Assembly: GCA_028752905.1 (NCBI GenBank)
Contig: JAQNBH010000006.1
Location: 22,492,311 to 22,556,310, forward strand
DNA from: Cladorhizidae sp. MBARI D1340-BT2
Taxonomy: Eukaryota > Porifera > Demospongiae > Poecilosclerida > Cladorhizidae
DNA length: 64,000 bases
Direction: 5' to 3'
Position numbers and translations under genes: made by a program. Below the pieces are notes generated by a model. It was not told the origin of the DNA. It ran no database searches and saw only the letters and a program-made list of their open reading frames with translations. Shown in pieces: positions 11,218 to 21,367 of this stretch (position 1 is the first letter of the stretch; each line of letters opens with the position of its first letter).

Positions 11218-12483
11218 TCAAGCTGAACTTGCTGTAGTATATGCTACTTTCCAGGGAAGATAATCTTTCTGGTCTACGCACCGGGGATGCACAATACTTT
11301 TTGTGCAGCCAGTGTCTAAGAAAGCTATCACTGACTGGTTGTTAATGGTCACTCTCCTATTCCATTCAGGCAATTTCTTTCTCATAGTGAGGGCACAGTT
11401 CCCTCTCTCTATTTTGACACGACAATCCCTCTGCATGTGACCTAATTTCCCACACCTGTAACATTCAACTGATCTTGGCCCTCTCTCTTGAGGAATATTT
11501 ATGTTACATGGGTTAATGTTACCAGGGAGTTGTCTTCCTTGCTCAGACAGTCTGGGGCAGGGGAAACATCCTCTGTTGTCTCTGGGTTCTCCTCTGTTGT
11601 CTCGGGGTTCTCGGGGAGCGGTTCTTCGTCCTCCTTTTTGCTCAGTCCTTGGAACTGCATCCTTCTCTCTTGGTGAGATGCAGAGACATCTCAGCACTGC
11701 CTCCTTGAGTTCTTCATAACTTCCAGGCCCCATCTGGCGCATACAGATCTTTAGCCACCTTGGAAGTTTCTGTAAAGTAAGATCAATTAAAATAAGTTCT
11801 TGGGCTGACTTACCACTAGAAGCCAACCATCGGGAACAGGCTTGCTTCCTGTCTCGGAACCACTCTTCAGGTTTGTCTTGACTGAAGGTTAAGTCAAACA
11901 ACTTCTTCCGGTATGACTCCGTTGTAATCTGGTAGGGGGATCGGAGGGTTTGACATACTAGATCATAATCTTCTTGTTCTTCTATAGTTAGGGAGGTTAC
12001 GGCTAACATGACTTGGCCGGATAGTGCACTTCGTAGATTGACACTCCAGGGACGCCGTGGCCACTTGCTTGCTAGCGCGGTCACCTCGAATGAGCTGAAG
12101 AATGCCCCCATGTCATCAGTGCCTTCAACGAATTTTTGTAAAGTCAGTTTGGGTGTACCTACCGCTGGTAGAGCTACCGCTGGTGGAGGGTGTCTCTGGT
12201 CCACCAAGGCCTGGATCCACTGATCCTGTTGCTGCTGGGCATGTTGTCGGTCCTCGGCCCATCTGGCATCTTCGCGTTGTGATCTGGCCTGCTCCATATC
12301 TGCCCATTGGCCCATGAAGCGATTCATTTGTCCTCTGAGTGGAGGAGGGTCTCCATCCTTTGCGATGCTGCTCCCTGGATCATCGTCCTCGCTGCATTCG
12401 CCTGGTTCCAAGGGAGGTACACGGCCCTCAATGAGGTTATCTCGAGGGGGTCGGTTAAATCCAGATCGCAGAGGAAGAGCCAT
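11218..12483 (-). CDS. Gag (capsid plus zinc knuckle) and start of protease, gypsy element 1
   Basis: An open frame of about 420 codons starting MALPLRSG (ATG at 12483; an ATG at 12525 is also in frame). The N-terminal third is acidic and glutamine-rich. The middle holds a capsid region with a SCAN-like helix set (KLFDLTFSQDKPEEWFRDR, then ELILIDLTLQKLP). A CCHC zinc knuckle follows (CYRCGKLGHMQRDC, near 11440), which binds RNA. The frame ends in protease with an active-site motif FLDTGCTKSIV, close to the usual DTGA. It would form the particle core in the cytoplasm. This is the longest intact frame in the window, so this insertion is not very old. Confidence 0.9.
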   Translation of the reverse strand: MALPLRSGFNRPPRDNLIEGRVPPLEPGECSEDDDPGSSIAKDGDPPPLRGQMNRFMGQWADMEQARSQREDARWAEDRQHAQQQQDQWIQALVDQRHPPPAVALPAVGTPKLTLQKFVEGTDDMGAFFSSFEVTALASKWPRRPWSVNLRSALSGQVMLAVTSLTIEEQEDYDLVCQTLRSPYQITTESYRKKLFDLTFSQDKPEEWFRDRKQACSRWLASSGKSAQELILIDLTLQKLPRWLKICMRQMGPGSYEELKEAVLRCLCISPREKDAVPRTEQKGGRRTAPREPRDNRGEPRDNRGCFPCPRLSEQGRQLPGNINPCNINIPQERGPRSVECYRCGKLGHMQRDCRVKIERGNCALTMRKKLPEWNRRVTINNQSVIAFLDTGCTKSIVHPRCVDQKDYLPWKVAYTTASSA

Positions 12484-12700
12484 AACAATACAATGAAAAA
12501 TACACACTCCCGAAGGAAAATGCACTCAGTGGTTACACAAAACCAAATATAACCTAGAGTTGGGTTTGGTTTCACAAGCCCCAAGGTTCTCAAGTGACCT
12601 GGGCTGTTTCCCACTAATCACAACCAAAAAAATTATGTAATCACAACCTCTCACTCAGGCTGGAGCTACAATAGTAACGTAGATCCTTTTTTTCAACATG

Positions 12701-12719
12701 GATCCCACCGCTGCCAGCA
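12701..12719 (-). promoter_or_regulatory. Primer-binding site (tRNA-Leu type), gypsy element 1
   Basis: One base inside the 5' LTR end the minus strand reads TGCTGGCAGCGGTGGGATC. It is complementary, with mismatches at positions 3 and 19, to the 3' end of an animal tRNA-Leu (AATCCCACCGCTGCCA plus CCA) as I recall it. This is where minus-strand DNA synthesis would begin. Confidence 0.8.
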
Positions 12720-13165
12720 ATGTCATGAAAAACCAGCCTTCTCCTAGTACAGACACTTTAGCAGATCCCTGGTCTTCACGCGACGCCTGATCTTTGACTC
12801 CCAGTCTGTCCTACTGGCAATCCTCAGAACAAGCCAAACTCGGCAACTCTCAACAGAATTGCTGGATTCCCAAATATAACTACAGATAGTTATATTATAA
12901 TTATGAGATACATAAATACACCAGCCATGACAAGATAACACAACACAATATCAACCACAATAACAAAGGTTCAGAGGGTTCTTATCTAACAGTTCCTAAT
13001 TGCTGGCTGCAGCAGTCTCTGGCAATATTCAGGTATCTGCTAACTACTCCCTAGCTGTTTCTTATATACTGTTCGAACTACTAGGTTTGATGAGATCAGG
13101 TCGTCATGGCACCAACCCTTGGCGACCAATCCAATGTCTTGTCTTATCAGGTGAGGGGTGTGTAG

Positions 13166-14134
13166 TAGGCCTTGGCACATTATGCTCAAAAATTGAGCTA
13201 TTATGCTATGCTCCTATGCTCTGAGAACCATATTATTATGCTTCCTAGTCCTTATCATTATGCTCTCAATATAACCATTATGCTCATGCAAACTAACCTT
13301 TGACCTTATCATGTGATCTACCATGTGGCAGCTAACTGAGTTAAATATATGCACAGACTGACAGGCCGAGGGGGGGGGGGGGTTCATGGCTTCTGTTTCA
13401 CTACCAGTGTCTGAGACTGACACAGATACTGTTGCTCTAGGCGAGACTGCTGCATTTCAATTCAAGAACGTCACTGGCCCAATGCAGCTGCTGTTACAAA
13501 TAGGTTGCTACTGCACTGCAGCCGGAGCAGTATGGATGAGCTGCGCTGGCAACTGTGTACAAAGGGGTTTCCATTACTTTGAAGTGAAGTTTTTCTGGAT
13601 TTTACACCTATTATGGATGCATTTAAGAGTGCTCGCCTTTTCAATCCAGGGAAGGTCACTGCTGCTTCAGTAGACACATCGAAGGCATTGCCTTTCTTCG
13701 GAGATGATCTCATTAATGATTTGAAGCTAGAACTACCATCTTATTTAGCAGCAGCTAATGATACTGCAAGGGAAGTGAACCCTTTGGAATGGTGGGAGCA
13801 TAATAAAGGAACATTGCCATAGCGGAGTCAGGGATTCAGCAAAGTCATTTTGATTCAGCCATCATCAGCATCAGTTGAAACAGTTTTTTCAATTTTGGAG
13901 AGACATTTTACACAATCTCAGCAATCTGCGCTTCAAGACTACGTTGAGTGGGAGTAATGCTAGAGTTTAACAATTCTTAAAACTGTAATAATTATGTTTT
14001 GTAATAATCACATTTGTTGAGCACATTTGTTGGGTCATTATGCCCAAATATTTTGCTATTATGCTCAATTATGCTCAAGTGGAAAGGAGAGCTATTATGC
14101 TCAAATTTATGCCAGCATAATGTGCCAAGGCCTA
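13166..14134 (+). mobile_element. Short hAT transposon inserted in the LTR
   Basis: The ends are perfect 20-bp inverted repeats, TAGGCCTTGGCACATTATGC and its complement. They are flanked by an exact 8-bp target duplication GTGTGTAG (13158-13165 and 14135-14142), the hAT signature. Both subterminal regions are packed with ATTATGCTC-type motifs (about 13180-13290 and 14035-14125), likely transposase-binding repeats. The 969-bp element keeps only the C-terminal part of a transposase and so depends on a full-length relative. It is younger than the gypsy insertion it interrupts. Confidence 0.96.
13613..13970 (+). pseudogene. hAT transposase C-terminal dimerisation fragment
   Basis: The first frame (13613-13822) encodes 69 residues ending in NPLEWWEHNKGTLP, the start of the hAT dimerisation domain. 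After a frame break it continues with IQPSSASVETVFSILERHF and QSALQDYVEWE, the usual end of that domain (where SSAAAERVFS is typical). The catalytic RNase H-like core is absent, so the fragment cannot transpose DNA by itself. Confidence 0.88.
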
Positions 14135-14322
14135 GTGTGTAGATCTTTCCTCAGGCAGGTGGACCACAGCCTTTATAGTGTCTGGTGGTGAAGTCCTTCA
14201 TCTGTTCCCACACTCGCTACAATGGTTTCCACACATCTGGTGTACGGCTTGACCACTAGCTGCTGGTTTGGCTTCATCCCGGGCTGTTGTGAACTCAGTC
14301 AGGGAGATAGAGTTCCCTGACA

Positions 14323-14801
14323 TCATGTAACCAGGTGGTCATGTAGTACCAAGTGGCTTGGATACACTGGTCATGCAGTACCAGGTGGCTTGGATACACT
14401 GGTCATGTAGTTGGATACACTGGTCATGTAGTACCAGGTGGCTTGGATAAACTGGTGATATAGTACCAATTGGATACACTGGTCATGTAGTACCAGGTGG
14501 CTTGGATATACTAGTCATGTAGTACCAGGTGGCTTGGATACACTGGTCATGTAGTACCAGGTGGCTTGGATACACTGGTCATGTAGTACCAATTGGATAC
14601 AATGGTCATGTAGTACCAGGTGGCTTGGATACACTGGTGATGTAGTACCAGGTGGCTTGGATACACTGGTCATGTAGAACCAGGTGGCTTGGATACACTG
14701 GTCATGTAGTACCAGGTGGCTTGGATACACTAGTCAGGTAGTACCAGGTGGCTTGGATACACTGGTCATGTAGTACCAGGTGGCTTGGATACACTGGTCA
14801 T
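14323..14801 (+). repeat. 32-bp minisatellite, right part
   Basis: The same units as 8058-8575, resuming directly after gypsy element 1 and starting with the duplicated TCATG. About 14 units are present, some with a short ttggatac deletion variant. The array ends abruptly at 14801, where the probable LTR of gypsy element 2 begins. Confidence 0.95.
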
Positions 14802-15303
14802 GCTGACTCCGGGTGGTTGCCACCATCATCAAGAGCATCTGTCTTCACAGATATTGAAATATTTTGTAGGATTGGATATTCACTTAATGAGCTGCTCTGG
14901 CTGAACATTCCTCTGCCATTCTGCTCAGGGACACTGTTGAGTGTTAGTCCAGTCTAACCCTCAAGTGATGGTATAAATTGCTGCCACCAGAGCTATGCTT
15001 ATGTAAATAGCACCAGTATCTTGCAATCAGAGAATTTATATTATTAATGAAGACACAAGGTTGCAATTACAGGACAAGGTAAAGCTCCTGAACCTCGGTC
15101 AGTCAGGCTTCCTATATCCTGGAAACAGGGTGTGACACATTCTTACATACACTCAGCAACGTTCCATATACTATAACTAGGTAGGCACACATTAGGCTAT
15201 ATAATATCTAAGTCTGTTTGGTGTGACATAACTTGTCCCTCACTACTCTATGTGTTAATGCCTAAAGGTCATCCATGGTCCATGTTTATGAGTCTGCCCT
15301 CAA
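14802..15303 (-). repeat. Probable 3' LTR of gypsy element 2
   Basis: It lies between the end of the minisatellite and the end of the RNase H frame. On the minus strand it could begin TGTTGAGGGCAGACTC and end GGAGTCAGCA. No second copy is visible upstream of the gag region, so this rests on position and TG...CA ends only. Confidence 0.45.
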
Positions 15304-16851
15304 CATCTCCCCTTTCTGAGATGAAACACCTCCTCCCCCAGCTGAAGGTCCTCCGTTGGAGTGTGGATCTAATCTCATGTTTGAGACTTTAATAGGCACC
15401 GGAATCAGCAGTGTTTCCCTAGCTCCCTCAGTCACTCTCACCAGCGCTTCATCTTCAGGCCAGCATTGTCGCGACAATCCATCTGCGTTCTGATGTAACA
15501 TGCCTGGCTAGTACTTAAGTTCGAACTGGAACACCTGTAGGGCCAGTGCCCAGCGCATCAGTCTGCCTGTCAGTCGAGTAGACCATTGTAGAGCTAGCAG
15601 AGCCCGGTAGTCAGTGAGGACAGTGAAGTGGCGGCCAATTAGATGTATAGCAAAGTGGTCGACAGCTTTGACCACAGCCAGGCATTCAAGTTCGGAAACA
15701 GTGTAGTTTGTTTCGGCGAGAGTGGTTCGCTTAGAGAAGTAGGCGACGGGTTGTTCCTCTTCCTCCCTCTTTACTGAGAGTACTGCACCAATTCCGAGGA
15801 TCGAGGCATCAGTGTGGAGAATCAGCTCATCATCAGCTCTGGGAATAATGAGCGGGTGGTCGTCACATAGAACAGAAACAATATGGTTAAATGCATCTGA
15901 CTCTCTCTTATTCTCTTCCAGGCAACAGGTGGCACCCTTCTTCAGGGCATAGAACAGGGGACCCGGCCACCTAACAAAATCGGGTATAAACTTCCAGTAA
16001 TAACCGGCGGTCCCCAAGATAGCCCTCAACCCTTTCTGATTCCTAGGTCTATGGAAGTCCTTGAGTGCCTTAACTTTAGCTTCTGGCACACTTACAAGGC
16101 CATGTCCAATTTGGTGTCCCAGATAACTCTAGTGACTGTGCCCCCCACACACATTTGTCTAGGTTCGTAGTCAACCCAGCCTCAACCAATGCTTTCAACA
16201 CTTCTTCAATGTGTTGTACATGTTCCTCCCAAGTAGCAGAAAATAATAATATATCATCAATATAATTATGTCGCGCAGCAGTCTCTCAAATTATCTAGAG
16301 TGTTTTCCATGCACCTTTAGAAAGCTGCTGGTGCATTTTTGAGACCAAATGGCATGCGGGTAAATGTTTATTTCCCCCACAGGGTGCATAAAGCTGTCTT
16401 ATCTTGGATGGCTCTACCAAGAAGGACCAGGTAGAATCCCTTGTTCAGATCAATCTTGGAAAGCCAGACAGCATTAGCCACTTGGTTCAGTAGGTCCTCA
16501 ATGCATGGCATCTGGAACGGGTCATTGATTGTGACTTTATTTAGCTCTCTGTAGTCAATACAGAGTCTTACATCCCTAGTCACCTTTTTCCTAGGCAGTA
16601 CCATAGGGGATGACCATAGGCTTTTGGATGGAATGAGTATACCCAAGGCCAATAGCTCATCTATCTCCTTCTTAAGATCATTTTTCATTGCGGGGGCAAT
16701 TCTGTTGTGGGGTAATCGGAGTGGGTTTCCTTCCTCTAAATGGATTTCACATTGGTCGTGTTTCAGTAAGACCAGCCCTTTCAGGGTATGGTACCTTAGA
16801 ATGGCCTTCAACTGTGGTTTCCTAGCATTGGATAAATTCATCTTGGCCTAA
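15286..16851 (-). pseudogene. Reverse transcriptase and RNase H of gypsy element 2
   Basis: On the minus strand the fingers and palm begin at about 16841 with the block LGILIPSKSLWSSPMVLPRK, followed by LCIDYRELNKVTI and SKIDLNKGF. A frameshifted stretch (about 16370-16100) carries the catalytic motif YIDDILLFSATWEEHV. The connection follows at 16089 (LRAILGTAGYYWKFIPDF). RNase H has HTDASILGIGAVL with its Asp, ELECLAVVKAVDHF and LTDYRAL, then the tail HQNADGLSR at about 15490. It would copy the element RNA into DNA. Frame breaks near 16370 and 16100 and a stop before the tail inactivate it. Confidence 0.9.
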
Positions 16852-16946
16852 GGGATTCGGTGTGTCCTCACATTCGTCGGCCATAATGAGTCTAAGGAGA
16901 TTAGCATGTGGCATCTTCCACTCATTAAGCCGGTTAATGTGGATGG

Positions 16947-17605
16947 TTAGCTTTTGGAACTTTTGTTAGGGACAGCTATTGTATAGTTACAGTCAGACAG
17001 TTTAGCTATGATCTCATACGGGCCATCCCAAATTGAGTGGAGTTTTCCTGTCAACCCTGGGGTGTGACAGAGCACCATGTCCCCGAGTTCATAGCTCCTT
17101 GGTTTGGAGCTCTGATCATAGGCCTGTTTAGATTTTTCTTTGTCTTTGTAGCTTTCTTCATTTTCGTAGGCCTGTTTGTGTAGAGCTGTTAATATCTCCT
17201 TGCACCTACAAGAGGGGGCCACCACTCTGGATAACTCTCTCTCTGGGTCAGCCCGTTTTCTATGCACTATTATACCTGCCAGATAGAAGTGTACCTCATC
17301 TCCATTAATATCCCATCCTTCCTCTGCTGTTCTGTTAGAGCCAGCACTTCCACCTTCCCTTTTGAAAGGGTCAGAAGTGGCAACTCACTCACATGACCTC
17401 CCTCTAACCCTTGAATGTTTCCTGCCTCAATATATCTTCTATTGCCTCATCTCCCTTGTACATGTACCCACTCAGCAATTCATCAACAGCAGAAGAATTG
17501 ATGTGAGGGTCCTCCTCCCCAAGAGGACTGGTATCGGTGCTCACTTCCTCTACTTCTGTTAATAAACTATCTGTCTCATGGTAAACAGGATCGCAAGCAA
17601 CTAGT
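16947..17605 (-). pseudogene. Integrase remnant of gypsy element 2 (start and GPY/F end, core deleted)
   Basis: It lies upstream of reverse transcriptase on the coding strand. The segment at about 17267 begins like the lead-in to the integrase zinc domain (RKRADPERELSRVVAPS, ILTALHKQ). It then passes straight to the C-terminal GPY/F domain: QAYDQSSKPRSYELGDMVL, then WDGPYEIIAKLSDCNYTI. The zinc finger and the whole DDE core are missing between them. The stretch before (17605-17280) is a decayed acidic linker. This supports the protease-integrase-reverse transcriptase order also seen in the other two gypsy elements. Confidence 0.82.
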
Positions 17606-18504
17606 TTAGGTTGTTTTGGCTATCTTCCTTCTGGGTTTGGGTATTGGTTTTTCATGCAATTTGGGTAGTGTTAGGGGCAGCTGCCTAGTCCAAGTGCCAT
17701 CCTTGCTATACTCAATCTGGTTAGCGGCTTTCTCTGCCACTAGTGCCTGACTTTGAACCCTGGTAATGACAGGTAATGTTACAGGATCGTCTGCCAGCAC
17801 CCTTTGCTTGGATCTTCCAGCAATCCAAGACCTCACCCAGGGGTGGTCCTTTCCCAACAGAACATGCTTTGTATCCTCACCCACTTAGTTATTCCATCTA
17901 CCTTTAAGTCTATGGTTGCTGTTTTAAATGTGACGACCCTCTGATTAGCTAGTCTTGCCTTAGCCAGTGAAACATTCAGTTGGTAATAGCCTAGCAGGGA
18001 CTGCTGTTTTGTTGGCACCAGTGTCAATGAGGCACCTACACGGTCTACCATTTATGTCCCCGGTTCTGAGCAACTCCTCAGCCTCAGACTCAAAACTAAT
18101 CATGCCTAGCCGGGCTTTGACCTTATTGTTTGGGCAATACCTCTTAAAATGCCATGTTTCATTGCATTCAAAGCAAACTATGTCCTTAGGAAATAATCTA
18201 CACCTCTGTGGACCACCGGCTAAACCTTGGCCACCAACCCGATCATGCTCAATGGGGGACCCCCCATCTCTACCCTTAGTTAGGTGCCCACCTGATCCAT
18301 TAGTCGGTTTCTGTTCCCTGGGATTGTTGTAGGCCATCTTTCTGCCAGAGTGTTGTCCCTCCAGTTGTCTCTTGTGCATCTTGCTTCTTTCGTGAAAGGA
18401 TTTTGATTCCCAAGTGACTGGATGGATGAAGGTATCTCATGTTGAACTGGCATCTCTCTAGTTAAGTAAGGCTTAAAGAGCCCGACATTAACCCTAACCT
18501 TCAT
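17606..18504 (-). pseudogene. Gag end, zinc knuckle and protease of gypsy element 2
   Basis: The minus-strand reading from 18379 has a basic stretch, then a CCHC knuckle (CFECNETWHFKRYC, about 18165), then the aspartic protease active site CLIDTGANKTAVP (about 18010). After a frameshift the protease continues (17833-18051) to VLLGKDHPW and a basic-proline linker. The capsid part of gag is missing and no 5' LTR follows, so the element is truncated near 18540, next to the Ulp1-like gene. Confidence 0.85.
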
Positions 18505-18659
18505 AATGTTTTGGTTGTTATCCTGCAGTATGCAGAGTCCTTTGGGTGAGACATCAACAATTAAATAGGGTCACAACCAGTTCCTGGACCAGCCTGTCTT
18601 CTTTTCTGGATACCTTCCTTGCATTCCTCTTTTAAGGACATAAACACATATTATAGTCA

Positions 18660-20163
18660 ACAGGTTAGTAATAACACCAGTTCAAACAACCCTGGACCAT
18701 CTGATGATTTGAGTGATACAGCTTACCCTGGGAGTCCAGAGAAGAGGCAGTTCCTAATCATTGGACAGACTTAGAAAGATAGTCCAGTCCTCCCACCACC
18801 TGATAGAAACACACCTCTCTCTAGTGAGCCAACATCAGACTGTGTTGTAACCAGTGTTACACAAGTTGTGCCTAGAATGCTTGGAAAACCCTTGCCTTGC
18901 AAACCACCTGTCCTTACAGAAAATTCCCTGATGACTTTTTAAAAATTCTGCTGTCTGAAGCGTGGCTAGAAGACACACACATAGATGAGGCACAGGCTCT
19001 ACTTCGCAATCAGTTTCCAAAGATGGGTGCTTCCAGTCTATTGGGTATGTGGCAACAGGAAGTGGAGGCTCAATAACTGGAACTCCGGTTCGGGATTATA
19101 TCCAAATCATGAATACTGGCGGCCACTGGGTCTGTGTGTCCAGCATAGGAATGCCCAAGGGGACTGTGCGGGTGTATGACAGCCTCTATACAAGAACCAG
19201 TAAGAAATAACTTGAATGATAATATTTTATATGCTAAACTTTTAAAAAAATTACACATTCTGATTAGGTGAATCAAGAATTAACTGTTGTCAATTTCCAA
19301 CAACTTTTATGACATGCATTGGAAATTGAATAATGTCATTGAATCCAACAGTGTTGTTTTTATTTTAATCCTGTCAATTAAAAAATTGGTCTCCTTGATA
19401 ACTACTGTTGTGAGCTTAGAAATCTATACAATTTTTTTTGCTTGAATAGTATCTCAACTCAAGCATCACATTAAGAACCAAGGCCTTGCAAGAGTGTCAA
19501 TTTCACCTAAATATGATTCACAGCTCGAAATTAATGGCAAGATGCCCACGTTATGGTACAACAACGAACCCACTAAAATAGGTACAGTACGTGTTACCAT
19601 TCAATCAATTCTTGTGAAATAAATAGTAGTTATACACTACAAACAATTAATAGTTGTTTCGTTTGTTTGTTCTTATTGTTGTTGGATCATTGCAGAACTG
19701 GATACACTAAAATGCCTGGCATGGATGGAATTATATCAAGGAAGCCACCTGACCATACAGAAACCATACATGCATCAACAGGTTGGAGGCAATACCTGTG
19801 GTTTATTTGCCATTGCTGTAGCAACCGCATTATGCAATGGTGTGGACCCATCAACAATAACATTTGATCAAACAAAGATGCGGTCCCACCTGGAGATCTT
19901 TCCAGACATATCACATCAAACTATTCCCTGTTCAAGGATGCTGACGGGAAGCCACAAGCAAGAAGCTCAAGACTGTTCTCAGGGAACCATTGATCTGTGT
20001 TTGCAGACAACCCCATGACTGTGCCCTCACAGTGGCACAGTGCAGCAAGTGTAGTGAATGGTTCCACCAATCATGTATACAGATTCCACCATCAGCCATC
20101 ATCAACCGGGAGGAGGAGTGGAACTGTGGCAGTTGTTTGGATAGGGAATTGGGTGCCACTTAA
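18660..20163 (+). pseudogene. Ulp1-type cysteine protease with C-terminal PHD finger (transposon-derived)
   Basis: Three likely exons: about 18660-19198, 19449-19581 and 19696-20163, joined by GT...AG introns. The first has the lead-in motif SEAWLEDTHIDEAQALL and the catalytic His block MNTGGHWVCVSSIG followed by RVYDSLYTRT with the catalytic Asp. The last has the Cys block QVGGNTCGLFAIAVA and, after a frameshift near 19940, a PHD finger (CVCRQPHDC, CSKCSEWFHQSC, WNCGSC) ending at TAA 20161. Ulp1 peptidases cut SUMO-like conjugates, and PHD fingers read histone tails. The same domain pair closes the integrase transposon at 42592-46945, so this is probably the 3' end of a related element. A stop at about 18768 and the frameshift suggest decay. 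Confidence 0.82.
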
Positions 20164-20719
20164 ATAATTAAGACTGAATCTGTTTGTTCTTGTTGGGATT
20201 TTTTTCTGGGTAATTATGAATGTCTCATTTTCATGCAATAAACTGTCTTAGTTCTCCATATCTGTGAAATACTGGGAGATCCTAAACTTTCTGGTGGTCT
20301 TCCTAGGATATCATGGTTGACCTGAAAATATGTTTATTGTTTAATTCAAGTTTTGCACAAGTTAAATTGTAGGATGGTGCTGAGGAACCACATATATATG
20401 CTCTGACCCTGTTCTTCTATCACTCCATCATCCAGAGAAGCAAAACAAAAGAAATATTGTTCATCTAATTGTGATTATAGTAAATGGCAAGTATTCTCAG
20501 TTGTCATATTACTTCTCCCATAATGATAGATTTGTTGCTAAAAAAATCTATTTCTATAGCTAGAGAGAAAAATTTAATATATAAAAAAAAAAAAAAATTT
20601 CTGAGAGAAATGAGGGTTGGCAAGTTACTTGCCATATTAGATACTCCTCCCATGTTTTTACTGCAATTTATATATAGCTTGTGTATATATATATACACAC
20701 GCAACACTTTCATATTCAG
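20164..20719. other. AT-rich spacer, no gene seen
   Basis: It contains a run of A near 20583-20597 and TATA-rich stretches. The two overlapping 60-80-residue frames here are low-complexity and on opposite strands; neither is convincing. Confidence 0.6.
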
Positions 20720-20862
20720 CTATGACAGGTGAGATTTATATGGCAGGTGGGACTAATATGTCGGGTGAGACAAATATGGCAGGTGTCTGCAGGTGACTAA
20801 TATGGCAGGTGAGACTAATATGTCAGGTGAGACTAATATGTCAGGTGAGACTAATACGGAAT
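20720..20862 (+). repeat. 18-bp minisatellite
   Basis: Units of gcaggtgagactaatatg repeat about seven times, with variants gtcaggtgag and gtgggactaat. The array ends shortly before the probable LTR of gypsy element 3. Confidence 0.85.
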
Positions 20863-20879
20863 AGGAATATGGAATAGTT

Positions 20880-21306
20880 TACCTGACTGTCGCAGGACGA
20901 CATTAAAACTAGACTGTTCCCAATGCATAACTATGGATGTGGATTGAACCCAGTAGTGAGTAACTAATTATGAATTGGAAGTGTTGTTAATGTTGCAGCT
21001 TAGTGTGTTTGTGTGTTATGTGTTTATGTTGGGAAAATGTCATAGGTCGATGATGAGTGTAAGATTACCATGTATGGGCAGAAACCAGAAGTGGGGGCTC
21101 CAGCCTAGTTAAGGGAGGAGTTGTTACTGCTCTGGGAGTTAGCCATTGTACTGAGTCTTGTAAGTGTCCTATATTGAATTATTAAGGTTTCTCTACTTAA
21201 CCTTGCTAGCCTAGTGTATAGCTTAAAGGTAGAGTGGTGGCAGCATACCAACACTTAGTGACTGGCTCAGAGTCTGTGGGTAAGATCAGATTTGGTCCTA
21301 TCACAA
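20880..21306 (+). repeat. Probable 5' LTR of gypsy element 3
   Basis: The right border is set by the primer-binding site at 21308. The last 35 bases (gtctgtgggtaagatcagat...) recur at 23725-23760, also in front of a primer-binding site, which shows they are LTR end. The left border is not determined; a start near 20888 (tgtcgcagg) is possible. Confidence 0.55.
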
Positions 21307-21307
21307 C

Positions 21308-21326
21308 TGGTGGCAGCGGTGGGATT
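21308..21326 (+). promoter_or_regulatory. Primer-binding site (tRNA-Leu), gypsy element 3
   Basis: TGGTGGCAGCGGTGGGATT is a perfect 19-nt complement to the 3' end of a tRNA-Leu with its CCA (AATCCCACCGCTGCCACCA), as recalled from animal tRNA-Leu genes. It sits two bases after a CA that could end the LTR. The same 19 bases recur at 23761-23779. Confidence 0.88.
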
Positions 21327-21367
21327 TTTTTAAACTAGAGAGATAGCTTCTTTCCTTGACAAGAAGA

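Larger units (their letters stand above)
8576..14322 (-). mobile_element. Ty3/gypsy retrotransposon 1 (Gmr1-like), nearly complete but inactive
   Basis: A minus-strand LTR retrotransposon with LTRs at both ends (12721-14322, interrupted by another element, and 8576-9232). Each LTR begins TGTCAG and ends TGACA on the coding strand. The 5-bp repeat TCATG flanks it exactly (8571-8575 and 14323-14327) and is its target site duplication. The coding order is gag, protease, acidic/proline linker, integrase zinc finger and start of core, reverse transcriptase, RNase H. Integrase before reverse transcriptase is the Ty1/copia order, known among gypsy elements in the Gmr1 clade. Most of the integrase core and the first part of reverse transcriptase are deleted, and frameshifts break pol. 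Confidence 0.93.
12721..14322 (-). repeat. 5' LTR of gypsy element 1, interrupted by a hAT element
   Basis: It is homologous to the 3' LTR in two pieces, 12721-13165 and 14135-14322. The 969-bp hAT element and its duplicated 8-bp target lie between them. Without the insert it is about 625 bp, slightly shorter than the 657-bp partner because of small deletions. Confidence 0.92.

Noticed and set aside
14515..14730. Minus-strand frame encoding a repeated PSHLVLHDQCIQATW-like peptide
   Set aside because: It is a translation of the 32-bp minisatellite. The unit is not a multiple of three and the frame exists only because the repeat lacks stops in some frames.
8058..14801. Regular repeats considered as a CRISPR array
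   Set aside because: Units are contiguous tandem copies with no unique spacers, and the surrounding genes are eukaryotic retroelements.
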